NCBI RefSeq assembly: GCF_002876705.1
Contig: NZ_MDAG01000010.1
Location: 62,001-126,000, forward strand
Length of the DNA stretch: 64,000 nucleotides
Origin: Enterovibrio norvegicus_B
GTDB taxonomy: Bacteria; Pseudomonadota; Gammaproteobacteria; Enterobacterales; Vibrionaceae
Direction: 5' to 3'
The notes beneath the pieces were generated by a model. That model saw nothing but the letters and a program-made list of their open reading frames with translations, did not search any database and was not told the DNA's origin. A program made the position numbers and the translations under genes. Below, one piece after another: positions 16,607-24,828 of the stretch (its first letter is position 1; each line of letters begins with the position of its first letter).

Positions 16607-18472
16607 ATGACTCTCGATATCGCAAAATACCCAACGCTTGCGCTGGCCAATACACCTGATGAATTGCGGACACTCCCGCGGGATGTGTTGCCGACGCTGT
16701 GTGGCGAGCTCCGAACCTACCTGCTCAACTCAGTGAGCCACTCGAGTGGACACTTTGCGTCTGGGTTAGGCACCGTTGAGCTCACCGTTGCTCTGCATTA
16801 TGTGTACAACACACCTTTTGACCATCTGGTTTGGGATGTAGGCCATCAAGCTTACCCTCACAAAATTCTGACAGGTCGCCGTGAGCGCATGTCTACGATT
16901 CGCCAAAAAGAGGGGTTACACCCGTTTCCTTGGCGTGAAGAAAGTGAATACGATGTGCTTTCTGTTGGCCATAGTTCTACGTCGATCAGTGCGGCTTTAG
17001 GGCTCGCTATCGCGGCGGAAAAAGAAGGTCGCGAACGCAAAGTGGTCAGCGTTATCGGCGACGGTGCAATCACTGCTGGTATGGCCTTTGAAGCCATGAA
17101 CCATGCAGGTGGTGTCCATTCAGACATGTTGGTTGTACTCAACGACAACGAAATGTCGATCTCTGAAAACGTCGGCGCGTTGAACAATCACCTTGCGCAG
17201 TTGCTTTCAGGGAACTTCTACACGTCTATCCGCGAAGGCGGTAAGAAAGTGCTTTCTGGCGCACCACCAATCAAAGAATTGGTTCGTCGTGCAGAAGAAC
17301 ACCTTAAAGGCATGGTTGTGCCTGGCACCCTGTTTGAAGAACTCGGCTTTAACTACATCGGCCCTGTTGATGGACACGATGTGGAAGAATTGGTTAAAAC
17401 CATCAAGAACATGCGTAACCTTAAAGGGCCGCAGTTCCTGCATGTGATGACCAAAAAAGGCAAAGGCTACGAGCCCGCAGAGAAAGATCCTATCGGCTAC
17501 CATGCCGTGCCGAAATTCAACCCTGCTGAGAATAAATTGCCAAAAGCGGCTGCATCAGGCCCAACCTTTTCCAAAATCTTTGGCGATTGGTTGTGCGACA
17601 TGGCCGCAGAAGATGAAAAACTTCTCGCCATCACCCCAGCAATGCGCGAAGGGTCTGGCATGGTGCGTTTTTCGAAAGAATATCCCGATCGCTATTTTGA
17701 TGTTGCTATCGCAGAACAACATGCAGTCACACTGGGTACTGGCATGGCCATTGGTGGCTATAACCCCGTTGTCGCGATCTATTCGACTTTCCTACAGCGC
17801 GGTTACGACCAATTGATCCACGATGTCGCCATCATGGATTTGCCTGTGATGTTCGCCATTGACCGTGGTGGTCTTGTGGGCGCTGACGGACAAACGCACC
17901 AAGGTGCCTTTGATCTGAGCTTTATGCGTTGCATTCCGAACATGGTGATCATGGCACCTAGCGATGAAAACGAATGTCGCCAAATGCTTTACACTGGCCA
18001 CAAACATCGAGGCCCTTCGGCTGTGCGTTACCCTCGCGGTACAGGCATTGGCGCAGACGTCGCGCAAGTCATGACCGCATTGCCAATCGGCAAAGGCGTG
18101 GTCCGTCGCCAAGGCGAAAAAGTAGCGATTCTAAGCTTCGGTACCATGCAGTCATACGCATTGGAAGCTGCTGAAAACCTCAACGCGACCGTTGCTGACA
18201 TGCGCTTTGTGAAGCCGTTGGATGAAGCGCTCATTGACGAGCTTGTGGCAAACCATGATGTGATTGTCACCGCTGAAGAAAATGCGATTGCAGGCGGTGC
18301 GGGTTCAGGTGTGATTGAATACCTGATGAAGTCACGCCAAATTAAACCTGTGCTTCAGATTGGTCTACCAGACAAATTTGTTCATCAAGGTACGCAGCAA
18401 GAGCTTCACCAAGAATTGGAAATTGATGGGAAAGGCATTGAGGCGCAAATTCGCCGCTACCTTGCCAGTTAG
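16607..18472 (+). CDS. dxs: 1-deoxy-D-xylulose-5-phosphate synthase
   Basis: A 621-residue thiamine-diphosphate enzyme that condenses pyruvate and glyceraldehyde 3-phosphate, the first step of the MEP isoprenoid pathway. Thiamine diphosphate binding is shown by GDGAITAGMAFEAMNHAGG and the following NDNEMSISENVG; the transketolase pyrimidine domain follows with AIAEQHAVTLGTGMA, and the C-terminal domain reads VTAEENAIAGGAGSGV. Length matches E. coli Dxs. It closes the xseB-ispA-dxs operon and has its own terminator. The next MEP enzyme in this window is ispG at 55 kb. Confidence 0.97.
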   Translation: MTLDIAKYPTLALANTPDELRTLPRDVLPTLCGELRTYLLNSVSHSSGHFASGLGTVELTVALHYVYNTPFDHLVWDVGHQAYPHKILTGRRERMSTIRQKEGLHPFPWREESEYDVLSVGHSSTSISAALGLAIAAEKEGRERKVVSVIGDGAITAGMAFEAMNHAGGVHSDMLVVLNDNEMSISENVGALNNHLAQLLSGNFYTSIREGGKKVLSGAPPIKELVRRAEEHLKGMVVPGTLFEELGFNYIGPVDGHDVEELVKTIKNMRNLKGPQFLHVMTKKGKGYEPAEKDPIGYHAVPKFNPAENKLPKAAASGPTFSKIFGDWLCDMAAEDEKLLAITPAMREGSGMVRFSKEYPDRYFDVAIAEQHAVTLGTGMAIGGYNPVVAIYSTFLQRGYDQLIHDVAIMDLPVMFAIDRGGLVGADGQTHQGAFDLSFMRCIPNMVIMAPSDENECRQMLYTGHKHRGPSAVRYPRGTGIGADVAQVMTALPIGKGVVRRQGEKVAILSFGTMQSYALEAAENLNATVADMRFVKPLDEALIDELVANHDVIVTAEENAIAGGAGSGVIEYLMKSRQIKPVLQIGLPDKFVHQGTQQELHQELEIDGKGIEAQIRRYLAS

Positions 18473-18506
18473 TTGTTACAGGTAACATGACCTTCAACCC
18501 AATCAA

Positions 18507-18531
18507 AAAACGGCGCATTCAGCGCCGTTTT
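18507..18531. terminator. Bidirectional terminator between dxs and pgpA
   Basis: AAAACGGCGC, loop ATTCA, GCGCCGTTTT: a 10-bp perfect stem with A- and T-rich arms between two convergent genes. Confidence 0.88.
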
Positions 18532-18597
18532 CATTTCCAGTCTTTCTCGTCATGTCAGATCTCGTCATGGTGTGAAAACATCACATCTTCGTTTGGA

Positions 18598-19086
18598 TTA
18601 CCACCAACCCATATATGTGTGTCCCGCCCATAATGCGACCATTGACATTAAGCCCGCCACAATGTCATCAAGCATGATGCCAACGCCACCGTGAACCTGC
18701 TTATCAAGCCAACTGATCGGCCACGGTTTTACCATGTCGAAGAAACGGAAAATCACAAAGCCTGCCAATACCGTCTGCCAATCGGTCACTGGTACCAGTA
18801 ACATCGTGATCCAAAAACCGATAAATTCGTCCCAAACGATACTGCCATGGTCATGAACACCCATGTCAGACGAGGTACGCTCACACAGGTAAATGCCCAC
18901 CGCTGAACCCAACACAATAGCGACAATCAGTGACGTGGGAGACAGCGACGCCATCAACAAATAGAAAGGCACAGCTGCGAGTGTGCCCATGGTGCCCGGT
19001 ACCCAAGGTGACAACCCGGATCCAAAGCCCGTGGCGAGTAAATGGATCGGGTTTGAGAGTCGAATTTTACTAATAGGGTTACTCAT
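18598..19086 (-). CDS. pgpA: Phosphatidylglycerophosphatase A
   Basis: A 162-residue inner-membrane enzyme that removes phosphate from phosphatidylglycerol phosphate in phospholipid synthesis. It carries FGSGLSPWVPGTMGTLAAVP near the N-terminus and VWDEFIGFWITMLLVP in the middle, both PgpA signatures, between three or four hydrophobic segments. Its start overlaps the end of thiL by 4 nt (ATGA), so it is the last gene of the thiL-pgpA unit. Confidence 0.94.
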   Translation of the reverse strand: MSNPISKIRLSNPIHLLATGFGSGLSPWVPGTMGTLAAVPFYLLMASLSPTSLIVAIVLGSAVGIYLCERTSSDMGVHDHGSIVWDEFIGFWITMLLVPVTDWQTVLAGFVIFRFFDMVKPWPISWLDKQVHGGVGIMLDDIVAGLMSMVALWAGHTYMGWW

Positions 19087-20060
19087 ACATCACTCCGAAA
19101 GTGGTCCCAACCGGCTAACTGCCAATCCACAGCTTGTCCCTGCCATCGCAACTGTAAGCCCTCTCCGTGACGAACTTGACCAATGCAGGTCACTGGGGTG
19201 TTGGTGTGAGCCAATGCCGTGTCTATCGCTCCACGGTGGCTCTCAGGCACGGTAAAACATAGTTCGTACTCTTCACCGCTAGACAGGGCCATCTTCGCGG
19301 CATTTTCCGCACTGCCTGCGTATTCGAGCAATTCATCAGAAACAGGAAGCGCTTCTGTATTGATCACTGCAGACACACCGCTGGCTTTTAGGATATGGGA
19401 AAGGTCGGCAGCTAAGCCGTCTGAAATATCGAGCGCAGACGATGCCACCGCCCGTAGCGCTTGGCCTGCTAATACTCGCGGTTGTGAGTAGTAGTGACGG
19501 TTAAGTAATGTTTCTTCAAGCTCAGTGCTTGGTGCATTGCCAGAAAGAATGACATCAAGGCCAGCGGCGCTGTCACCCAAGTTACCAGTAACATACAGCC
19601 AATCGCCCGCTTTCGCGCCATCACGACGGATCGCCGTTCCAGCAGGAACAATACCTTGTAATGTGATAGTGATGCTCAATGGACCTTTGGTGGTGTCTCC
19701 ACCAATCAACTGGACATTGTAATATTCAGCAAGCTTGTAGAAACCGTCGCAGAAGCCTGCGAGCCACGTTTCATCCGGTGAAGGCATGGTGAGTGCAAGC
19801 GAACACCACGCAGGCACGGCGCCCATGGCGGCGAGGTCGCTTAAATTTGACGCCAGCGCTTTATGCGCAACGTTGACAGGATCGGCATCTGCCAAGAAAT
19901 GGGTGCCTGCGACCAGCGAATCGGTCGTCACCACCAATTGGCTGTTTTCAGGAAGAGAGATCACGGCTGCATCATCACCGATCCCCAGTACCACGTCTTT
20001 TCGAACAACGGGCTGAGCCTTGAAATATCGATGAATCAAATCAAATTCGTTTCCTGACAT
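19083..20060 (-). CDS. thiL: Thiamine-monophosphate kinase
   Basis: A 325-residue cytoplasmic kinase that makes thiamine diphosphate from the monophosphate. The PurM-like ATP-grasp features are seen: GIGDDAAVISLPENSQLVVT near the start, GTHFLADADPVNVAHKALAS and LIGGDTTKGPLSI. It supplies the cofactor used by Dxs at 17 kb. It follows nusB with a terminator-like hairpin in the gap and is coupled to pgpA. Confidence 0.95.
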   Translation of the reverse strand: MSGNEFDLIHRYFKAQPVVRKDVVLGIGDDAAVISLPENSQLVVTTDSLVAGTHFLADADPVNVAHKALASNLSDLAAMGAVPAWCSLALTMPSPDETWLAGFCDGFYKLAEYYNVQLIGGDTTKGPLSITITLQGIVPAGTAIRRDGAKAGDWLYVTGNLGDSAAGLDVILSGNAPSTELEETLLNRHYYSQPRVLAGQALRAVASSALDISDGLAADLSHILKASGVSAVINTEALPVSDELLEYAGSAENAAKMALSSGEEYELCFTVPESHRGAIDTALAHTNTPVTCIGQVRHGEGLQLRWQGQAVDWQLAGWDHFRSDV

Positions 20061-20092
20061 CCTTTCTTTCCAAACGTTAGAGGGCTGATAAG

Positions 20093-20119
20093 AAAAAGGC
20101 CAGCGAGGCTGGCCTTTTT
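20093..20119. terminator. Terminator between nusB and thiL
   Basis: AAAAAGGCCAGC, loop GAG, GCTGGCCTTTTT: a 12-bp perfect stem. As nusB and thiL are both minus-strand genes, it should end or attenuate ribH-nusB transcription before thiL; thiL expression then needs readthrough or a promoter in the remaining short gap. Confidence 0.88.
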
Positions 20120-20133
20120 ATCTGTCTTTCAGA

Positions 20134-20589
20134 TTATTTCTTTCTTAGTGTCGGTACGGCTTTATCAAGCACACCGTTCACGAATTTGTGGCTGTCTTCT
20201 GCGCCGAAACGCTTCGCCAGCTCAATAGCTTCGTTAATCACAACTTTGAAAGGAACATCTTCACGTTTTGTTAGCTCATACATAGCTAGACGCAGAAGTG
20301 CATGTTCCATCTCATCCAGATCTTGGATTGGACGAGACAAGTAAGGACGCATTTTGCTGTCCATTTCTTGGTGGTTCAACACAACGCCTGCAAACAGGTC
20401 ACGGAAGTATTCTACATCCGTTTCAGGTTGGCGTAGGCGTGGCTCTTCGGCCTGATGCTCTTCTTCTTCGTAATTATCTGCCGAAAGAAACTGTGCTTCG
20501 ATATCAGCAACGTTGCCTTTGGTTAATTGCCAAGAATAAATGGCTTGTAGTGCAAAATGACGCGCATTGCGTCTTGCGGCTGGTTTCAC
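20134..20589 (-). CDS. nusB: Transcription antitermination factor NusB
   Basis: A 151-residue all-helical protein that binds boxA RNA with ribosomal protein S10 to support antitermination of rRNA operons. The N-terminus KPAARRNARHFALQAIYSWQ is the RNA-binding arginine-rich helix, and VVINEAIELAKRFGAEDSHK near the C-terminus is the family signature. An acidic stretch (NYEEEEHQAEEP) around residue 40 is a variable insert. It begins 11 nt after ribH, the usual ribH-nusB pair. Confidence 0.95.
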   Translation of the reverse strand: MKPAARRNARHFALQAIYSWQLTKGNVADIEAQFLSADNYEEEEHQAEEPRLRQPETDVEYFRDLFAGVVLNHQEMDSKMRPYLSRPIQDLDEMEHALLRLAMYELTKREDVPFKVVINEAIELAKRFGAEDSHKFVNGVLDKAVPTLRKK

Positions 20590-20600
20590 GATAACCCCCG

Positions 20601-21071
20601 TTAGGATTCGATTTGGGACAGGACATTTACCATTTCAAGCGCGCTTAGTGCAGCCTCTGCCCCTTTATTACCAGCCTTGGTACCCGCGCGTTCGATGGCT
20701 TGTTCGATGGTGTCAACAGTCAGGACACCAAAAGCAACAGGAGTATCAAACTCCAATGCAACTTGTGCTAGACCTTTGTTACATTCTCCGGCCACATAGT
20801 CAAAGTGTGGCGTACCGCCGCGGATCACAGATCCTAAGGCGATGATTGCGTCGTAACGACCGCTTTTTGCAACACGTTGTGCAACCAATGGCAACTCGTA
20901 AGCACCTGGGCAACGTACTACAGTAATGTTCTCTTCGCTAACCTGGCCCTGACGCTTCAGTGCATCAATGGCTCCATCCAGCAGACTTTCGTTAATGAAG
21001 CTGTTGAATCGGGAGATAACGATAGCAACTTGAGCATTTGGTGCTGCAAATGCACCTTCGATTACCTTCAT
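20601..21071 (-). CDS. ribH: 6,7-dimethyl-8-ribityllumazine synthase
   Basis: A 156-residue cytoplasmic enzyme, the penultimate step of riboflavin synthesis. The family motifs VAIVISRFNSFINESLL (substrate loop) and ALGSVIRGGTPHFDYVAGEC are both complete, including the His that acts as general base. It forms a unit with nusB and is separated from ribBA by a terminator and a dispersed repeat. Confidence 0.96.
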   Translation of the reverse strand: MKVIEGAFAAPNAQVAIVISRFNSFINESLLDGAIDALKRQGQVSEENITVVRCPGAYELPLVAQRVAKSGRYDAIIALGSVIRGGTPHFDYVAGECNKGLAQVALEFDTPVAFGVLTVDTIEQAIERAGTKAGNKGAEAALSALEMVNVLSQIES

Positions 21072-21168
21072 GGGCCTTCCTGTGACTTATTTATCCGGAT
21101 TGAGAAACCGCGGGATTCTATCACACTTATCAGCAAAGCTTCTAGCGCTTATCCCGCAATGTATTGTG

Positions 21169-21215
21169 CATAACCAAACTCGCTGAATCCTGTATCTTCA
21201 GGTTGTTTGGGTATC
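21169..21215. repeat. Dispersed palindromic repeat, copy 1 (compact form)
   Basis: ATAACCAAAC ... CTCGCTGAA ... TTCAGGTTGTTTGGGTAT: an imperfect inverted repeat of about 47 bp in the ribBA-ribH gap. It shares the AGGTTGTTTGGGTAT end and the CTCGCTGAA centre with the copy near 36.7 kb. Confidence 0.7.
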
Positions 21216-21234
21216 TATGTTTACGCCCTGCAAA

Positions 21235-21262
21235 TCAAAAAACGCAGCGAGTGCTGCGCTTT
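21235..21262 (-). terminator. Terminator of the nrdR-ribD-ribE-ribBA unit
   Basis: On the minus strand AAGCGCAGC, loop ACTC, GCTGCGTT and a T-run; one mismatch in the stem. It lies 26 bases past the ribBA stop. Confidence 0.75.
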
Positions 21263-21287
21263 CATTGTTAGAACGTCTTAATTCAGT

Positions 21288-22397
21288 TTAGTCGCAAACG
21301 TACTCGACAACTTTCAAGCCAAACCCTGACAGAGCGTGATAACGTTTTGATGTGGATGACAACAAGCGCATTTCTGTCACACCAAGATCGGCTAAGATCT
21401 GCGAACCAACACCCACACGGCGACTTGTACCTTGCCACTTGGCGGATGCTGGGCGTTCACCTTTGTCCTGCGCTTCAAAATTACGCACTTTTTCGATGAT
21501 GCCGTCTGCCGATTCTTCTTTGCCAAGGATGACCAACACACCGCCTTCGGCGTTAATGCGCTTCATTGCATCCGTCAGTGACCAGCTACGCTCTGCCGAA
21601 CGGTCAGAGTGAAGCACGTCAGTAAAGGTATCTTGCAAGTGCACGCGCACCATGGTCGGCTGGTTATCAACCTCACCTTTACGCAGCGCATAATGCACTT
21701 GGTTATCGATGGTGTCACGATACGTAATCAGGTCAAATTCACCAAAATCCGTTGGCAGTTTACACTCAGCCACACGCTCGATGGTGGTTTCGTTGTTGTT
21801 ACGGTATTCAATCAAATCGGCAATGGTGCCGAGTTTGATGTCGTGTTTTTCACCGAACTTTTCCAAATCAGGACGACGCGCCATGGTGCCGTCTTCATTG
21901 AGAATTTCAACAATGACACCAGACGGAGAAAACCCGCCTAGACGCGCCAAATCACAGCCTGCTTCAGTGTGGCCTGCACGTGTCAAAACACCACCGTCTT
22001 GCGCCATCAACGGGAAAATGTGTCCCGGTTGCACCAAGTCAGCAGCAACCGCATTCGGGGCCACAGCCGCTTCTACAGTGCGTGCACGATCAGCAGCAGA
22101 AATACCCGTGGTGACACCGGTCGCCGCTTCGATAGACACAGTGAATGCGGTAGAAAATTGCGCATTGTTGTCGCTGACCATCAGCGGCAAACCAAGACGT
22201 TGGCAACGATCTTTCGTCATGGTTAAGCAAATCAGACCGCGACCATACATCGCCATAAAGTTGATGGCTTCAGGGGTAACCTTCTCGGCCGCGATGATTA
22301 AATCACCTTCATTTTCGCGGTCTTCATCATCCATCAGGATTACCATCTTGCCCTGACGAATATCTTCAATGATCTCTTCTGCGCTGCTTATGGCCAT
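21288..22397 (-). CDS. ribBA: RibBX: 3,4-dihydroxy-2-butanone-4-phosphate synthase with degenerate GTP cyclohydrolase II domain
   Basis: A 369-residue two-domain protein. Residues 1-205 are an intact RibB domain (LMDDEDRENEGDLIIAAEKV; the TRAGHTEAGCDLARL active site) that makes dihydroxybutanone phosphate from ribulose 5-phosphate. Residues 206-369 resemble RibA, but the zinc-binding region that in E. coli RibA reads RVHSEC..LRCDC is here RVHLQDTFTDVLHSDRSAER, so all three zinc cysteines are missing. The second half is therefore probably not a working GTP cyclohydrolase II. I chose the ATG at 22395-22397 (MAISSAEEII); the upstream in-frame start adds MGKGRCNKERT, atypical of the family. Confidence 0.93.
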   Translation of the reverse strand: MAISSAEEIIEDIRQGKMVILMDDEDRENEGDLIIAAEKVTPEAINFMAMYGRGLICLTMTKDRCQRLGLPLMVSDNNAQFSTAFTVSIEAATGVTTGISAADRARTVEAAVAPNAVAADLVQPGHIFPLMAQDGGVLTRAGHTEAGCDLARLGGFSPSGVIVEILNEDGTMARRPDLEKFGEKHDIKLGTIADLIEYRNNNETTIERVAECKLPTDFGEFDLITYRDTIDNQVHYALRKGEVDNQPTMVRVHLQDTFTDVLHSDRSAERSWSLTDAMKRINAEGGVLVILGKEESADGIIEKVRNFEAQDKGERPASAKWQGTSRRVGVGSQILADLGVTEMRLLSSTSKRYHALSGFGLKVVEYVCD

Positions 22398-22445
22398 TGT
22401 TCGTTCCTTGTTACATCTGCCTTTGCCCAAACGGCAAGGGTTACA

Positions 22446-23108
22446 TTATCTAAGAAAACCCGACTCCGCGAGTTTTGCCATGGTCAATCCGCCTTCGCCC
22501 GTCTGCTGCGCGGCGCGGTCGCCCATCATCAATCTTTCTAGGTAGCGAGCAATCACGTCCACTTCGAGATTCACTTGCTTGCCGACACTCAAATCTTCAA
22601 TGGTGGTTTCCAGTGCAGTGTGCGGCACAATGGTCAACTTGAAGCGAGCGCCATCAACGGCATTGATGGTCAAACTAATGCCATCGATCGTGACAGACCC
22701 TTTCTCTGCGAGGTATTTCGCCAAACTTGCGGATGCTTCGAGCCAAAACTCAATCGCACGTCCCGTTTGTTCGCGAGACACCACAGTAGCCAGCCCATCA
22801 ACATGGCCTGATACCATGTGACCACCAAAACGTGTCGTAGGCAGCATGGCTTTTTCAAGGTTCACTTTTTGCCCAGCTTGATAGTGGACAAACGCAGTAC
22901 GCTTCAATGTTTCCGTTGAAAGGTCAGCAACATACCCGTTGCCTGTCAATTCAACCACGGTCAAACACACGCCATTGGTGGCAATGCTATCACCCAGCTT
23001 CACATCTGACAGATCCAGTTTTCCGCTATCAACAGTCAGGGCGATGTCTGTCCCTTTTGGCGTAATCTTCTGAATACGGCCAACCGCTTCGATAATTCCT
23101 GTAAACAT
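22446..23108 (-). CDS. ribE: Riboflavin synthase
   Basis: A 220-residue enzyme that dismutates lumazine to riboflavin. It has the characteristic N-terminus MFTGIIEAVGRI and two lumazine-binding repeats, one ending VCLTVVELTGNGYVADLSTE, the other with GHVDGLATVVSREQTGRAIE and ISLTINAVDG. It lies between ribD and ribBA in one minus-strand unit, 48 nt before ribBA. Confidence 0.95.
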   Translation of the reverse strand: MFTGIIEAVGRIQKITPKGTDIALTVDSGKLDLSDVKLGDSIATNGVCLTVVELTGNGYVADLSTETLKRTAFVHYQAGQKVNLEKAMLPTTRFGGHMVSGHVDGLATVVSREQTGRAIEFWLEASASLAKYLAEKGSVTIDGISLTINAVDGARFKLTIVPHTALETTIEDLSVGKQVNLEVDVIARYLERLMMGDRAAQQTGEGGLTMAKLAESGFLR

Positions 23109-23126
23109 ACTTCTTCGCTTTGAGTA

Positions 23127-24239
23127 TTACTGCTTGTGTAATCGCAGACGAATGTCGTTGCCCATTTGGCAAACGTCCGTCAAAGAATAGGTCGGAACAT
23201 GCTCCATGGAGACGATCCCTTCGAGATTCACCAAGGCTCGGCTATCCGCCCCCATCAACTTTGGCGCTTGATAAACAATCAGCTCATCAACGAGGTTTTC
23301 AGCAAGCAAACTGCCTGCGAGCGTTGCCCCCGCTTCAACCCAAATGTGGTTAATGCCTTTGCTTGCCAATGCGCGCAGTGCCGCGTTCAAGTCTATGCCT
23401 TTTGTGCACTTGGGCACCACAATGACATCGACATTCTCTTGCTCAAAAGACAACGAGGTATTCGCGGTGACGATGACGATATCCCCTTCCAGAGAAAACA
23501 GCTGCGATGTCGAGGAAACGGTGCCTTTCGAATCAAGTATCACACGGAGAGGCTGACGCAAGGTCGCCTCATCGTAATGTGCTTTTACATCTTGAGGTAA
23601 CTGCGCCCAGCGCACATTCAACGATGGATTGTCATCATGGACAGTCTGGCTGGTTGAAAGGATCGCGCCAGCAACGGCACGGAAGCCTTGAACATCGCTG
23701 CGCGCTTCAGGTCCAGTGATCCATTGGCTTTTCCCGTTGGCCAGCGCCGTACGCCCATCAAGACTGGCGGCTAACTTCAACTGAACAAACGGGATACCGG
23801 TTTTCATCATTTTGATGAACCCTGGATTCAATGCTTCAGCCTGTGCTTGCATCAAGCCCACATCGACCTGAATACCCGCATCGCGCAATCGTTGTATGCC
23901 CTGACCGGCCACTTTCGGGTTGGGATCAACCATGGCACACACAACGCGGCTCACCTTGGCATTGATTAATGCATCCGCACAGGGCGGCGTTCGGCCATAG
24001 TGAGAACAAGGCTCAAGCGTGACATATGCGGTGGCGCCCAAAGCGTGCTCACCCGCTTCTCGCAATGCATGAACTTCGGCATGAGGTTCACCGGCACGAA
24101 AATGGAAACCTTCGCCAACAATGTCATCACCTTGGGTGATCACACAGCCAACGTTCGGGTTTGGTGCTGTGGTGTAGATGCCGCGCTGCGCTAAATCGAT
24201 CGCACGCTGCATCATTTCTGAATCAAAAATAGAAAACAT
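23127..24239 (-). CDS. ribD: RibD, bifunctional pyrimidine deaminase / uracil reductase
   Basis: A 370-residue fusion for the second and third steps of riboflavin synthesis. The N-terminal deaminase domain has GEPHAEVHALREAGEHALGA (His-Ala-Glu active site) and CSHYGRTPPCADALI (zinc cysteines). The C-terminal reductase starts near residue 150 with VQLKLAASLDGRTALANG. Length is normal. It follows nrdR by 8 nt, an arrangement widespread in proteobacteria. Confidence 0.96.
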   Translation of the reverse strand: MFSIFDSEMMQRAIDLAQRGIYTTAPNPNVGCVITQGDDIVGEGFHFRAGEPHAEVHALREAGEHALGATAYVTLEPCSHYGRTPPCADALINAKVSRVVCAMVDPNPKVAGQGIQRLRDAGIQVDVGLMQAQAEALNPGFIKMMKTGIPFVQLKLAASLDGRTALANGKSQWITGPEARSDVQGFRAVAGAILSTSQTVHDDNPSLNVRWAQLPQDVKAHYDEATLRQPLRVILDSKGTVSSTSQLFSLEGDIVIVTANTSLSFEQENVDVIVVPKCTKGIDLNAALRALASKGINHIWVEAGATLAGSLLAENLVDELIVYQAPKLMGADSRALVNLEGIVSMEHVPTYSLTDVCQMGNDIRLRLHKQ

Positions 24240-24247
24240 GGATCCGC

Positions 24248-24697
24248 TTATTTTTCTAGGCGAGCAATCTCTTCGCCAAAATCACGAATATCTTCAAAGC
24301 TATGATATACGGACGCGAAGCGAATATATGCCACTTTATCGAGCTCTTTTAATGCATCCATCACGAGGTTACCCACCAAGGTAGACGACACTTCACGTTC
24401 ACCCGTAGCACGAATGGTGGACTTGATGGTGTTGATGGCTTTCTCGATGTCGTCAGTACTGACTGGACGTTTTTCCAACGCACGTTGAATACCGCCACGC
24501 ATTTTATCTTCGTTGAACGGATCTCGGTTGCCATTGGTTTTGATGATACGCGGCATCACCAGTTCGGCAGTTTCAAACGTGGTATAACGTTCGCTACACG
24601 CTAAACACTGGCGACGACGACGCACCTGGTGGCCGTCAGCCACAAGTCGTGAATCGATCACTTTGGTGTCATTTGCACCACAGAATGGACAGTGCAT
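24248..24697 (-). CDS. nrdR: NrdR, ribonucleotide reductase repressor
   Basis: A 149-residue regulator that represses ribonucleotide reductase genes when dATP is high. The N-terminal zinc ribbon reads MHCPFCGANDTKVIDSR and CLACSERYTTFE, with four cysteines, and an ATP-cone domain follows with IIKTNGNRDPFNEDKMRGGI. It starts the nrdR-ribD-ribE-ribBA unit and has a GGAGG ribosome site. Confidence 0.96.
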   Translation of the reverse strand: MHCPFCGANDTKVIDSRLVADGHQVRRRRQCLACSERYTTFETAELVMPRIIKTNGNRDPFNEDKMRGGIQRALEKRPVSTDDIEKAINTIKSTIRATGEREVSSTLVGNLVMDALKELDKVAYIRFASVYHSFEDIRDFGEEIARLEK

Positions 24698-24788
24698 CTC
24701 GCCTCCTTCAATAATTGAAGAACAGTGTAACCGATTTAACCTAAAGGGTAAGTGGGTAGAATGACGAAAGTGGTGAATTTAGAGCCAA

Positions 24789-24812
24789 AAAAAGCACCCG
24801 AAGGTGCTTTTT
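24789..24812. terminator. Terminator of glyA
   Basis: AAAAAGCACC, loop CGAA, GGTGCTTTTT: a 10-bp stem with a tetraloop, 16 bases past the glyA stop. The arms are nearly the same as the terminator at 10.2 kb. Confidence 0.92.
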
Positions 24813-24828
24813 GTCATCAATTTACGGC

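Noticed and set aside
22398..22445. FMN riboswitch before ribBA
   Set aside because: Only 48 bases lie between ribE and ribBA and they show just a weak CCTTGCC/GGCAAAGG stem, far too short for the RFN element.
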